Below, piece after piece: positions 34,686 through 43,722 of a DNA stretch of 64,000 bases. Both the position numbers and the translations under genes were made by a program. Below the pieces are notes generated by a model. It saw nothing but the letters and a program-made list of their open reading frames with translations, ran no database searches and was not told the DNA's origin. The stretch's first letter is position 1. Each line of letters begins with the position of its first letter. This stretch comes from Maridesulfovibrio frigidus DSM 17176 (GTDB taxonomy: Bacteria > Desulfobacterota > Desulfovibrionia > Desulfovibrionales > Desulfovibrionaceae). Location of the stretch: contig NZ_JONL01000006.1 in the NCBI RefSeq assembly GCF_000711735.1, positions 62,001 through 126,000 of the forward strand, in the 5' to 3' direction.

Positions 34686-35472
34686 TATTAATAAAGCCGC
34701 CAAAACGTTTAATCCCAACAGCGTAAACAAAGTTCAAGCCCTACGCGGAATTGACCTTGAAGTAGACAAAGGCGATTTCATAACAATTATCGGCTCAAAC
34801 GGAGCTGGCAAATCAACTTTTCTAAACTCCATTGCTGGTACTTTCATTCTTTCCAGCGGAACCATTTCTATCAATGGTAATGACGTTACCGTATGGCCTG
34901 AGCACAAACGGGCTAGAAATCTCGGTAGAGTTTTCCAAGATCCGCTACTTGGAACTTGTACATCACTGACCATTGAGCAGAACATGGCCCTTGCGCTTAA
35001 ACGCGGCAAACGACGTGGGCTGGGACTTGGAGTACGCGCAAAAGACAGGCTGCTGTTTAAAGAACAACTGTCAACGCTAGGTCTAGGACTCGAGAATCGC
35101 CTGACTGATCAAGTAGGACTTTTATCAGGTGGACAGCGTCAGGCTCTGACCATGATCATGGCAACAATGACCCGCCCGGACGTCTTGCTTCTAGATGAAC
35201 ATACGGCGGCACTTGACCCCAAGACAGGACAGAAAATTCTTGATATAACCGACACCGTCGTTCACAGAGACGAACTGACCACATTAATGGTGACTCATAA
35301 TATGAATCAGGCCATTAGCATGGGTAATAGACTAATCATGCTTCATCAGGGGCAGATTATTTTAGATATTTCCGGGAAGGAAAAGAAGGGATTAAAAGTT
35401 GAAGACCTTCTAGAAAGGTTCTACACCTTTCGTGGCGAGAGCGTGGCTTCTGACAGAATGCTTTTTTCTTAA
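34678..35472 (+). CDS. ABC transporter ATPase (TrpZ-like)
   Basis: 264 aa. Walker A GSNGAGKST, Q loop VFQDPLLGTCTSLTIEQNM, signature LLSGGQRQALTM, Walker B VLLLDEHTAALDPK (His replaces the usual Pro after DE) and switch MVTHNMNQA. It overlaps the permease gene by 8 bases. The transporter's substrate is probably an aromatic amino acid or analogue, by family only. Confidence 0.93.
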   Translation: MLNINKAAKTFNPNSVNKVQALRGIDLEVDKGDFITIIGSNGAGKSTFLNSIAGTFILSSGTISINGNDVTVWPEHKRARNLGRVFQDPLLGTCTSLTIEQNMALALKRGKRRGLGLGVRAKDRLLFKEQLSTLGLGLENRLTDQVGLLSGGQRQALTMIMATMTRPDVLLLDEHTAALDPKTGQKILDITDTVVHRDELTTLMVTHNMNQAISMGNRLIMLHQGQIILDISGKEKKGLKVEDLLERFYTFRGESVASDRMLFS

Positions 35473-35556
35473 AGCAGTCACGATTTTATTTAGCAGGGTG
35501 CTACCCTGAATTATGCGAAAAACCGCAGAAAACAATACACTTTGGAGGATTTTAAA

Positions 35557-35976
35557 ATGGCAGAGCTTACTTTTTCTATCATCAAACCAGATGCAGTTGC
35601 TAACAACAAAGTCGGCGATATCTTGAAAATGGTTTCTGATGCAGGCCTTACAATTAAAGCTACTAAAATGATCCACTTGACTAAAACTCAGGCTGAAGGT
35701 TTCTACGCTGTTCACAGCGAACGTCCTTTCTTTGGTGAGCTAGTCGAATACATGATGTCCGGACCTTGTGTAGTTTCCGTATTTGAAGGCGACAACGCTA
35801 TCAAACGTTACCGCGATCTCATGGGCGCAACCAACCCTGCTGACGCTGTTGAAGGAACTATCCGTAAAGCTTTCGGCGCAAGCATCGAAGCTAACGCATG
35901 TCACGGATCTGACGGTCCTGACACTGCTGCAATTGAAGTACCTTACTTCTTCAGCTCCCTCGAGTTGGTAAACTAG
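35557..35976 (+). CDS. ndk: Nucleoside diphosphate kinase
   Basis: 139 aa, standard length. Transfers the terminal phosphate of ATP to other nucleoside diphosphates through a phosphohistidine. Marks are [38 protein letters not shown] and the catalytic His in NACHGSDG. The start at 35557 has GGAGGATTTTAAA upstream; an in-frame ATG five codons earlier lies on that site. proC begins two bases after the stop. Confidence 0.97.
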   Translation: MAELTFSIIKPDAVANNKVGDILKMVSDAGLTIKATKMIHLTKTQAEGFYAVHSERPFFGELVEYMMSGPCVVSVFEGDNAIKRYRDLMGATNPADAVEGTIRKAFGASIEANACHGSDGPDTAAIEVPYFFSSLELVN

Positions 35977-35977
35977 T

Positions 35978-36781
35978 ATGACTAAAAACGTCGGATTCAT
36001 AGGCACTGGCAACATGGGAGCCGCCATTATTAAAGGCATGGCGGGCGATGATAATCTCAACGTACTCGGCTTTGACTTAAATAAAACGGCACTTGGCCTT
36101 CTTGCCGAAGAGACTGGGCTGACCAAGATGGATACAGCTCGCGATCTTGCCAAGGAATCCGACTACATCGTGCTATGTGTCAAACCACAGCACGCGGCCA
36201 CAGTTCTTGAAGAAATTGCGCCTGAACTTGATGAGTCCAAATGCATTGTATCAATCGCAGCCGGACTAACTGTAAGCTCGCTCAAAGATTCCAGCGAAAA
36301 CAGGTGCCCCATTGTAAGGGTTATGCCTAACACTCCCGCATTAGTTAATGCCGGAGTATTTGCAGTCTGCCTTGACGACACACACATCAGCGAAGAGCAA
36401 AATTCTTTCGCACGCGAAATGTTCAAACCTTTAGGTGATGTATATATACTAGCCGAAAGCCAATTTGATACTTTCACAGGCGTCATAGGGTCCGGCCCTG
36501 CTTATGTCTTCTATTTTATGGAAGCCATGATCGAATCAGCCGTATCTCTCGGACTACCTCGGGAGCCTGCAACCAAAATGGTTGAAAAGCTCTTTGAAGG
36601 GTCTACGAAACTGGCACAGGAAAGTGATTTCCACGTCAGCGAGTTGCGCGAAATGGTAACCTCCCCCGGAGGCACAACCGTACAGGCATTGGTCCATCTG
36701 GACCGCACAGCCACACGCGCAAACATCATAGACGCAGTCCGCGAAAGCTATGAACGCAGCGTTGAACTCGGCCAAAAATAG
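35978..36781 (+). CDS. proC: Pyrroline-5-carboxylate reductase
   Basis: 267 aa, last step of proline synthesis. NAD(P)-binding IGTGNMGAAIIKGM at the N-terminus, CVKPQHAATVLEEI, VRVMPNTPALVNAGV, and the signature GSGPAYVFYFMEAM plus MVTSPGGTTVQAL. One operon with ndk (one-base gap); a long palindrome follows. Confidence 0.95.
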   Translation: MTKNVGFIGTGNMGAAIIKGMAGDDNLNVLGFDLNKTALGLLAEETGLTKMDTARDLAKESDYIVLCVKPQHAATVLEEIAPELDESKCIVSIAAGLTVSSLKDSSENRCPIVRVMPNTPALVNAGVFAVCLDDTHISEEQNSFAREMFKPLGDVYILAESQFDTFTGVIGSGPAYVFYFMEAMIESAVSLGLPREPATKMVEKLFEGSTKLAQESDFHVSELREMVTSPGGTTVQALVHLDRTATRANIIDAVRESYERSVELGQK

Positions 36782-36790
36782 ATATTAAGA

Positions 36791-36872
36791 CCAAAGGGGG
36801 AAAACCCTTTTTTAAAAAAAGTGTTTTCCCCCTTTGGACTCCCCCTTTCCCCAAAACTTTTATTTGGGGAAA
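36791..36872. terminator. Double palindrome after proC
   Basis: First hairpin: CCAAAGGGGGAAAAC pairs with GTTTTCCCCCTTTGG (36791-36837) around an A/T-rich loop. Second: TTTCCCCAAAA pairs with TTTGGGGAAA (36849-36872). It serves as a terminator between convergent proC and the glycosyltransferase gene; the C/G-tract design also looks like a mobile intergenic repeat. Confidence 0.65.
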
Positions 36873-36895
36873 GTTCACAGGAGCAGTAAATATTC

Positions 36896-38863
36896 TTACA
36901 CAAAGTAAGTCAAATAAACCGTACTTGCCCACACTCCCAAAAATCCACACGTTATCGCTTTAAGCACTTTATTTTTCAAGAATGGCTCCACTCCTACAGT
37001 CGCTAATATTCCGAAGCACGGTAATAGACCTAGAGTATAGCTAGCTTTAGCAGTGCTGTAGATTGGCAGGTTCAAGTAAAGGTAGGTTACTGCTGTGAAG
37101 TAAATTACCACGCATCCTACAAGAAACATTCTGCCGTTCATGACTCCCTTTACCGGAGCTATAAAAGTCCTTGCGATCCCGATTAAAATCCAGATGGACG
37201 GCACAAGTGCCAGTAGCGCAGATGCGACCATAAGATCGTCATTCCACGGTGGTCGGCTTGCAAACTTGCTAATTCCACTTAAATTTCCATCGAGCCACAA
37301 TGTTGCGTAAATCCCGTCCCATAGTCCGTTTGTTGTAGAATATATCGGGCGCAGTAGTGAACTTCCGAAAGTCACAAAATGCTCCCATATACGGTAGCCA
37401 TGATCCTGCCACCAGACAATCTCGCGCATTGCATCCCAGCCGCCTATAAACGGCTTACCGTACTCATAGAAATTACGAAGATAATACCAGCCGCTAACCA
37501 ATGCCGTAATAAGCGCAGAAAGAGCCATGCCTGCGATAGGATTAAATTGATGCGCGGTAGTATCCTTTTTAGATGAAAGCACGACTAGAGGCACGAAGAA
37601 CAGGCAAAGAGGGATAAGCAGACTTGCGGTTGCCTTGGTAAGGATTGCTAACCCCATAAATAATCCTAACAGTGCGTAGGATTTTAGATTGCGCTTATCT
37701 TCTTGAATAATGAGCGTAAGTGCCATCAGTATGGTCAATCCAGAAAAAACTGCTGCAAGCGGTTCGTTTCCCCAGAACTGTGACATCACGAAATTCATAG
37801 GCATGAATCCGCCAAGTAAGGTTGCTATAACCTGTAAGGTTTTGTTCTCAGCAAATACTAACTTTGCGCTTCTATAACAGACTTCTATCATTATAGCTCC
37901 ACATGCCAGTGGGATTAAGCGGAGCCAGTACAGGGCGCTTTCTACCCCCATCATAGTGGTCAGAATTTTATATGCTACGGCTGAAATGACATAGTACAGC
38001 GGAGGCTGGAACATTTGCCACCCTTCAATAGGGCTTGGCAGACTTAAATTGTCCGCGACATATTGGATGTAGGTAAAATGACCAGTTGAATCCATACCTA
38101 GCTTTAATGGCAAAATATTAAAATTATTCAACGCCATCACTGACCAAAGAAAGATCAGCGCGATCTTAAAAGCTTTGGGTGTGATCATAATTTTACTGAC
38201 TGCTGCGGGGAGTTTATCCTGATCACGCATCCATATAAATCCTGCGACAAGAACGAAAACACACAGCATATAAGGTAGCGAATGTAGAAGAGCCTGATCC
38301 GCCCTTTTAAATTTGTTACTGATTAAAACTGATCCTGACTTTCCGGCATTTAGAGCGGGGTTCCATACATAATCGTCCCTACTCGCTTCCCATCCACTTC
38401 CGCTTGAAAGTCCAAGCTCATCTGACCACGCTAGCAGCATCGGGTGAGCATTGTTATTCACAACAGCAATTTTTAGCTCATGCTTTCCGACTTTAAGAGA
38501 GGGCAAATCGATAACTTTTTCATCACGCCAATCGTTGAGGTCCCCGTCAGATTTCAGAAGAGGCTTGCCATCCAGCCAGACTCCTGCCCCACGGAAAGCT
38601 TTAAAATTAAGCTTGGCTGTTTTATCGTCAGTTAGGTCAAAAGTGGTACGGAACAGGGTCATTTCTGAGCCATTGTTACGAGCATTCAACCTAAACGGGA
38701 TATCCAGTCTGATCCATTCAGCTTTTGGGTGAGCCGCAAGATATGAGTTCTCGGGCTTTACCAGCGACTTATTTATAGCAAGCCATGTTGCCGCTGCGAA
38801 AAGGATAATTGCCAATGAAAGCAGAATTATTATTATTTTATTTTTGCTTGAATTTTCAGACAT
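36896..38863 (-). CDS. Membrane glycosyltransferase (PMT/ArnT-like) with N-terminal beta domain
   Basis: 655 aa. One membrane helix near the N-terminus (IIIILLSLAIILFAAATWLA), then an extracytoplasmic beta-rich, jelly-roll-like domain (about 45-200; GAGVWLDGKPLLKSDGD, KVGKHELKIAVVNNN), then about ten helices of the GT-C fold. The loop GMDSTGHFTYIQYVADN carries the acidic residue expected of polyprenyl-sugar transferases, followed by QMFQPPLYYVISA. The start at 38863 has GGAG about 10 bases upstream; an in-frame TTG at 38962 would add 33 residues and spoil the N-terminal anchor. Acceptor unknown. Confidence 0.78.
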   Translation of the reverse strand: MSENSSKNKIIIILLSLAIILFAAATWLAINKSLVKPENSYLAAHPKAEWIRLDIPFRLNARNNGSEMTLFRTTFDLTDDKTAKLNFKAFRGAGVWLDGKPLLKSDGDLNDWRDEKVIDLPSLKVGKHELKIAVVNNNAHPMLLAWSDELGLSSGSGWEASRDDYVWNPALNAGKSGSVLISNKFKRADQALLHSLPYMLCVFVLVAGFIWMRDQDKLPAAVSKIMITPKAFKIALIFLWSVMALNNFNILPLKLGMDSTGHFTYIQYVADNLSLPSPIEGWQMFQPPLYYVISAVAYKILTTMMGVESALYWLRLIPLACGAIMIEVCYRSAKLVFAENKTLQVIATLLGGFMPMNFVMSQFWGNEPLAAVFSGLTILMALTLIIQEDKRNLKSYALLGLFMGLAILTKATASLLIPLCLFFVPLVVLSSKKDTTAHQFNPIAGMALSALITALVSGWYYLRNFYEYGKPFIGGWDAMREIVWWQDHGYRIWEHFVTFGSSLLRPIYSTTNGLWDGIYATLWLDGNLSGISKFASRPPWNDDLMVASALLALVPSIWILIGIARTFIAPVKGVMNGRMFLVGCVVIYFTAVTYLYLNLPIYSTAKASYTLGLLPCFGILATVGVEPFLKNKVLKAITCGFLGVWASTVYLTYFV

Positions 38864-39024
38864 AGTAAGAAAGCTCCGTAAAAATTGAAGTGAGGCAACT
38901 GGAATATTATTAAGAGAGCTATAACTTAGCTCTGACGTGTTCAGATTTAAACTACTGAGCAATTACCGTTATTGCTTAATTTTGAACAGTTTTTTTTATG
39001 CCGCATCTTTAAGCTGTTGCCCAT

Positions 39025-39055
39025 AAAAAAAGGGAGGCCGCTTGCGACCTCCCTT
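39025..39055 (-). terminator. Terminator after cbiB
   Basis: AAGGGAGGTCGC pairs with the GCGGCCTCCCTT arm on the minus strand (one G-T-type mismatch), followed by a run of T. Confidence 0.85.
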
Positions 39056-39082
39056 AATATTAATTCACTTTGAATTAACTTC

Positions 39083-40033
39083 TTACATTTCTGAAATCCA
39101 GATTAGCAAAAAGTAAATGTCTAAAAGGATAGCACTCATGATTGCACTGTAAAGCATGAGTGTTCCGAGTCTTTTCAGTTTCGAAGAAGTCCACTCACCG
39201 ACAGGGCCGATGACAGGTTTTTCTATTTCTTCACCGAAATAAGTTGCCTTGCCGCCCATCTGTGCGCCAAGAAGCCAAGCTGCCGCAGCCATAGGCCAAC
39301 CAGCATTAGGGCTTTCTGTTTTAGCTGCATCATCAAGCAGATTTTCGTAGGTGCGTTCCCAATCTAATTTGAGGATACGTCCCGCAGCAAGCATCATGAA
39401 TCCAGTTATACGAGCTGGTATGAAAGCCAAGATATCGTCAGCTTTTGCTGCGAAACATCCGAACTCTTTGTACTGCTCATTTTTGTATCCCCACATGGAA
39501 TCCATGGTGCTGATAGTTTTGTAAACCCACATTCCAGCAGGTCCGGCAACAACAAGGTAGAAAAATGGAGCAACAAAGCCGTCATTCAAGTTTTCACTTG
39601 TAGTTTCAGCAAGAGCCTTACGAAGACCTGCTTCATCTAGATCAGCAACATCACGGCTAACAAGCATTGCAATGGTTGTGCGCGCTGCTTCAATCTTACC
39701 CTGATCGAGAAGCGAAGCCGCATTGCGACATTCTGATAGAAGTGCGCCAAGAGCAAGACCTGCATAAGCGAGGTAAAGTCCGATTAGCACTCCAATAAGT
39801 GGAATAGCTAGGAGCATTTTTATAACACACCAAATAACAAGACAGAATCCTATAACTCCTAATCCGCCCATAATTTTAGGGGAAAGTGAAGTGGATCTGA
39901 CCCATTTATCATACCAATCAAGCCCCATACCCAAAAAGCGGACAGGGTGAGGGAACCAGCTTGGACCATTTAAGAAGAGATCTAGCAAAAGAGCTATTAC
40001 GGGAACAAGAAATACTACAGTTGAATTATCCAT
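39083..40033 (-). CDS. cbiB: Adenosylcobinamide-phosphate synthase
   Basis: 316-aa inner-membrane enzyme (CbiB/CobD) that attaches the aminopropanol arm in cobalamin synthesis. Marks are LLLDLFLNGPSWFPHPVRFLG near the N-terminus, SRDVADLDEAGLRKALAET, ENLNDGFVAPFFYLVVAGP and an SPNAGWPMAAAAWLLG stretch. About five membrane segments. Stands alone, between the glycosyltransferase and rpoD genes; no other cobalamin gene is in the window. Confidence 0.93.
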   Translation of the reverse strand: MDNSTVVFLVPVIALLLDLFLNGPSWFPHPVRFLGMGLDWYDKWVRSTSLSPKIMGGLGVIGFCLVIWCVIKMLLAIPLIGVLIGLYLAYAGLALGALLSECRNAASLLDQGKIEAARTTIAMLVSRDVADLDEAGLRKALAETTSENLNDGFVAPFFYLVVAGPAGMWVYKTISTMDSMWGYKNEQYKEFGCFAAKADDILAFIPARITGFMMLAAGRILKLDWERTYENLLDDAAKTESPNAGWPMAAAAWLLGAQMGGKATYFGEEIEKPVIGPVGEWTSSKLKRLGTLMLYSAIMSAILLDIYFLLIWISEM

Positions 40034-40140
40034 AAGCTTTCATCCTCGACTTTTAAATCGTTAACGGCGACTAATTTTAAATGCATAAAAAAAGATTATG
40101 CTCACTCCCGTCAGGGATTGAGCGACTACATTTATATCAC

Positions 40141-40178
40141 AAAAAAATGCGGCACGGAATAAATTCTGTGCCGCATTT
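40141..40178 (-). terminator. Terminator after rpoD
   Basis: AAATGCGGCACGGAAT pairs with ATTCTGTGCCGCATTT, with a T run on the minus strand. It ends the macromolecular-synthesis block. Confidence 0.9.
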
Positions 40179-40183
40179 AAATA

Positions 40184-41941
40184 TTAATTTTCGTAATAGG
40201 AGCGAAGAAGTGCACTGCGAACAGGATGCCGTAGCTTTCTTAGAGCCTTGGCCTCAATCTGACGAATACGTTCTCTAGTAACATTGAAAAGCTTACCAAC
40301 CTCTTCAAGAGTGTGATCAGACTTTTCGCCGATACCAAACCTTTTGCGAAGAACTTGTTCTTCACGCGGGGTAAGATCAGAAAGGACAGTTGCTATTTGC
40401 TCACCGAGTTTAGTACTTACGACTTCTTCAGCAGGAGCAGTAGCTTTTTTATCTTCAATAAAGTCACCGAGGCTGGAATCTTCTTCATCACCAATTGGTG
40501 TTTCAAGAGAAATCGGTTCCTTGGCGATCTTAAGGACTTTTTTAACCTTTTCGAGTGGGTAATCCATGCGCTCAGCAATTTCTTCCGGAGCTGGGTCACG
40601 TCCTAGTTCCTGAACGAGGTAGCGGGAAGTTCTGATCAGCTTATTAATAGTCTCAATCATATGCACAGGAATACGAATAGTACGGGCCTGATCCGCAATG
40701 GCGCGGGTAATAGCCTGTCTAATCCACCATGTTGCGTATGTGGAGAACTTGTAACCACGCTGGTATTCAAACTTATCAACAGCCTTCATAAGGCCGATAT
40801 TACCTTCCTGAATGAGATCAAGGAACTGTAATCCGCGGTTGGTGTATTTTTTAGCAATGGAAACAACAAGTCTAAGGTTAGCTCTGATGAGCTCCTGCTT
40901 AGCCTGCATAGCAGATCTGTTTCCGTGCTTAATACGCCAAACAACTTCTTCGAGGTCATAAACGTCATGGCAACATTTTTCCTGAAGGCGAACCAGAATT
41001 TCCATCTTACCTGAAATCATTTCCTTAAAGGAGAACAATTCATCTACAGTCAGATTCAATTCATCGGATGCTGCAACAGGGTTAATCTCTCTGTCATCGA
41101 TCTTTTTGAAAAGATCTTTAATCTCCTGCTGAGTTTTACCAGTGGAGAGTATGTAAGCAGAAAGGTCACGCTGACAGTTGTGCATCTGTCTAACGTAGTC
41201 ACCGACAGTTTCAATAATTGAATCAACAAGTGTCTTTTCAATTTTTATATCACGCAGGCGATCAACAATTTCCTGCTTGTAAGTCATGATTTCCATCTGC
41301 ACGCCATAAACCCTGCGGTCTGTCTGTGCACAGTAATCAAGCTTTTCGTATATTTTTTTCTTCTTCTTATAGATCTTTTTAACTTCATCAAGCAGGAAGA
41401 TTACGCGCTGACGCTGATTCATCTCGTCTTCGCTTGGGTCATCTTCTTCGATGGTTTTAACAACATCTTTCAACTTAATGCGGGAATCATCGAGAAATTC
41501 ACCGACACGGATAAGCTCTTCAATGGCTACTGGAATTTCAACCAGAGCATAAAGAACTTCCATTTCTCCGTTTTCGATCTTCTTAGCGATAACAACTTCG
41601 CCCTCACGATCAAGCAAGCCAACAGCGCCCATCTCACGTAAATACATACGAACGGGGTCAGTACTGCGGGAAACGAAATCTATAGCGTCTTCGGTACTCT
41701 CAACAAGACTAATCTCATCATCAGAACCAGCACCGTCATCCATCAGTTTTTTACCATCTTCAATGGTATTAACGATGGCAATGTTCAACTGATCAAAAAT
41801 CTTAATTACATCTTCAAGCTGTTTAGCCTCATTAAATTCAGCAGGCAGAGCCTTGCCAAGCTGTTCAAAGGTAAGAAAACCTTGTTTCTTTCCTTCGGAA
41901 ATAAGAGTCTTAATCGCCAGAATATCTTTAATATTGCCCAT
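40184..41941 (-). CDS. rpoD: RNA polymerase primary sigma factor (sigma-70)
   Basis: 585 aa. N-terminal region 1.1, region 1.2 ([21 protein letters not shown]), a non-conserved insert with a Lys-rich helix ([14 protein letters not shown]), region 2 ([37 protein letters not shown]), region 3 ([14 protein letters not shown]) and the region 4 helix-turn-helix ([20 protein letters not shown]). Two adjacent ATG codons (41944 and 41941) follow GGAGGG; the second has the better spacing. The start lies inside the dnaG end (overlap of about 14 bases). Confidence 0.96.
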   Translation of the reverse strand: MGNIKDILAIKTLISEGKKQGFLTFEQLGKALPAEFNEAKQLEDVIKIFDQLNIAIVNTIEDGKKLMDDGAGSDDEISLVESTEDAIDFVSRSTDPVRMYLREMGAVGLLDREGEVVIAKKIENGEMEVLYALVEIPVAIEELIRVGEFLDDSRIKLKDVVKTIEEDDPSEDEMNQRQRVIFLLDEVKKIYKKKKKIYEKLDYCAQTDRRVYGVQMEIMTYKQEIVDRLRDIKIEKTLVDSIIETVGDYVRQMHNCQRDLSAYILSTGKTQQEIKDLFKKIDDREINPVAASDELNLTVDELFSFKEMISGKMEILVRLQEKCCHDVYDLEEVVWRIKHGNRSAMQAKQELIRANLRLVVSIAKKYTNRGLQFLDLIQEGNIGLMKAVDKFEYQRGYKFSTYATWWIRQAITRAIADQARTIRIPVHMIETINKLIRTSRYLVQELGRDPAPEEIAERMDYPLEKVKKVLKIAKEPISLETPIGDEEDSSLGDFIEDKKATAPAEEVVSTKLGEQIATVLSDLTPREEQVLRKRFGIGEKSDHTLEEVGKLFNVTRERIRQIEAKALRKLRHPVRSALLRSYYEN

Positions 41942-43658
41942 CATCCCTCCATACAGAGTCGTTCAGAACTTTGAGATACGCGTTAACGCGGTCTAAATCG
42001 CCTTCTGCCTGAGCACGACGCATAGCATCAGCAAGTTGTTTCCTGCCTGCTTCATATCGCCTCTTAGCAATCACCATACAAACATGTCGCCATTCTTCTT
42101 CCAGGTCTTCGCGGGAAAATGGATCTTCCATTCTACAGCTCGCCCAGAATCGCTTCTCAGAATCGTCAAGGTACGGCATTATGTCCTGCCCGCTGTGTGC
42201 CATGAGTTTTGGCCACAACAATTTGCCCCAATGTGAGGTTAGGACTTGCGCGATTCCCCGTTCCGAGAGTTCGGTGACATGTTCAGGATGCTGAACAGCA
42301 TATCTCAAGAAAATTTTATCATCTTTCTCCTGTCCACCGACCGAAGCAACAGCACGAGGCCGTTCTTTTTTAGCAACAGGAGTCGAAGATTTACCCAAAA
42401 CACCGGAAAAAGCCGAATTCAGCCCTGCTTCAGCTACCCCGAGACCGGTTGCGACCTTGGGGTGATAAAAGGCTTTAAGTGAAGCACTGGACATATTCTT
42501 TAAAAAGTCCTGCGCCCAATCCATAATCTCACGGGGAGAATACCCCGCTTTGAGAGTAGTCAGACAAAAATCCAGCCCCTCTGTAGCTTCATCCAGAAAA
42601 ACCTGAAAACCTTCAGCGCCGCGGGCCTGAAGGATACTATCAACGTCTTCCCCGTCGGGAAGAACTATTACATCGCAGGAAACACCCTGCGTTAAAATCA
42701 TTTCAGAACTGCGAAGAGCTGCTTTAAGCCCTGCACTATCCCCGTCAAAAACGAGAATTACTTTTGAACAAAAACCCGAAAGCCTTTTGACCTGTTCGGG
42801 AGTTAAAGCTGTTCCAAGCACTCCGCAAGAATTGGCATAACCAAATTGGTGCAGAGCAATAACATCCATGTACCCCTCGGTAAGCAGAGCCTGCTTAGTT
42901 TGGGAAATAGATGTCCGTGCCTGTGAAAGTCCATAGAGGTGTTCACCCTTCTTATAAATCGGGGTGTCACTGCTATTTAAATACTTTGGTTCTCCTTCAA
43001 TAATTATTCTTCCGCCAAAAGCAATGACTCGGCCCGATAAATTTTTTATAGGAAAAATTAATCTTCCACGAAATCTATCATATGTCCGGCCTTTTGCATT
43101 TTGAGAAAGAAGTCCAGCACGGACCCCTTGCTCGGCAGAATAACCTTTAGATACCAAAAATTTCTCTAACCCCTGCCAATCGTCAGAGCTGCACCCAACC
43201 CCAAAAGCATCCATGGTTGCAGCATCTACTCCCCTTTTTTCAAGGTAAGTACGGGCAGTTCGTCCTTCGGGAAGCTTAAGAAGACGGGAATAATATTCTG
43301 CGGCCTTCTCATGCATCTCGAGAAAAGTTTTGCGCTCGGAACTTCTTTTTGCAGCTCCCGGGTCAACTTTGCCCGGAGTAAGCTCAACACCCGCCTCTCC
43401 GGCAAGCTGTTCTAAAGCGTCTTTGAATTCAAGTCCGTTAATCTCAGAATAAAAAGTAAAAATATCGCCCGAAGCCTGACAGCCGAAACAATAATAAAAC
43501 CCTTCATCACTATTCACACTGAAAGATGCAGACTTCTCCTGATGAAACGGACAAAGTCCCATAAACCTACCGGAAACAGGCTTAAGTTCAACGTATCGTC
43601 TAACAATATCGACTATGTCGAGACGCTCTTTGATAGCTTCTATAGCTGCTCTGTCCAA
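41928..43658 (-). CDS. dnaG: DNA primase
   Basis: 576-aa primase that makes RNA primers at the fork. Zinc-binding domain at the N-terminus ([26 protein letters not shown]), RNA polymerase core with [20 protein letters not shown] and the TOPRIM acidic motif [15 protein letters not shown], then a divergent helicase-binding C-terminus. The TTG at 43658 is chosen: GGAGGG lies six bases upstream and the product begins with the usual [18 protein letters not shown]. An upstream TTG at 43706 lacks a site. mutS2 lies upstream and rpoD downstream. Confidence 0.94.
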   Translation of the reverse strand: MDRAAIEAIKERLDIVDIVRRYVELKPVSGRFMGLCPFHQEKSASFSVNSDEGFYYCFGCQASGDIFTFYSEINGLEFKDALEQLAGEAGVELTPGKVDPGAAKRSSERKTFLEMHEKAAEYYSRLLKLPEGRTARTYLEKRGVDAATMDAFGVGCSSDDWQGLEKFLVSKGYSAEQGVRAGLLSQNAKGRTYDRFRGRLIFPIKNLSGRVIAFGGRIIIEGEPKYLNSSDTPIYKKGEHLYGLSQARTSISQTKQALLTEGYMDVIALHQFGYANSCGVLGTALTPEQVKRLSGFCSKVILVFDGDSAGLKAALRSSEMILTQGVSCDVIVLPDGEDVDSILQARGAEGFQVFLDEATEGLDFCLTTLKAGYSPREIMDWAQDFLKNMSSASLKAFYHPKVATGLGVAEAGLNSAFSGVLGKSSTPVAKKERPRAVASVGGQEKDDKIFLRYAVQHPEHVTELSERGIAQVLTSHWGKLLWPKLMAHSGQDIMPYLDDSEKRFWASCRMEDPFSREDLEEEWRHVCMVIAKRRYEAGRKQLADAMRRAQAEGDLDRVNAYLKVLNDSVWRDDGQY

Positions 43659-43722
43659 AGAAAACCCTCCATTGCCAATATCCCGCCCTGCAAACCCGTA
43701 ACACAACTGGAAATATTTTGCA

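Noticed and set aside
38864-38962. Longer glycosyltransferase from the TTG at 38962
   Set aside because: It adds 33 residues before the membrane anchor and has no ribosome-binding site; the ATG at 38863 is preferred.
43659-43706. Longer primase from the upstream TTG at 43706
   Set aside because: It adds 16 residues not typical of DnaG, and the strong GGAGGG lies before the TTG at 43658.
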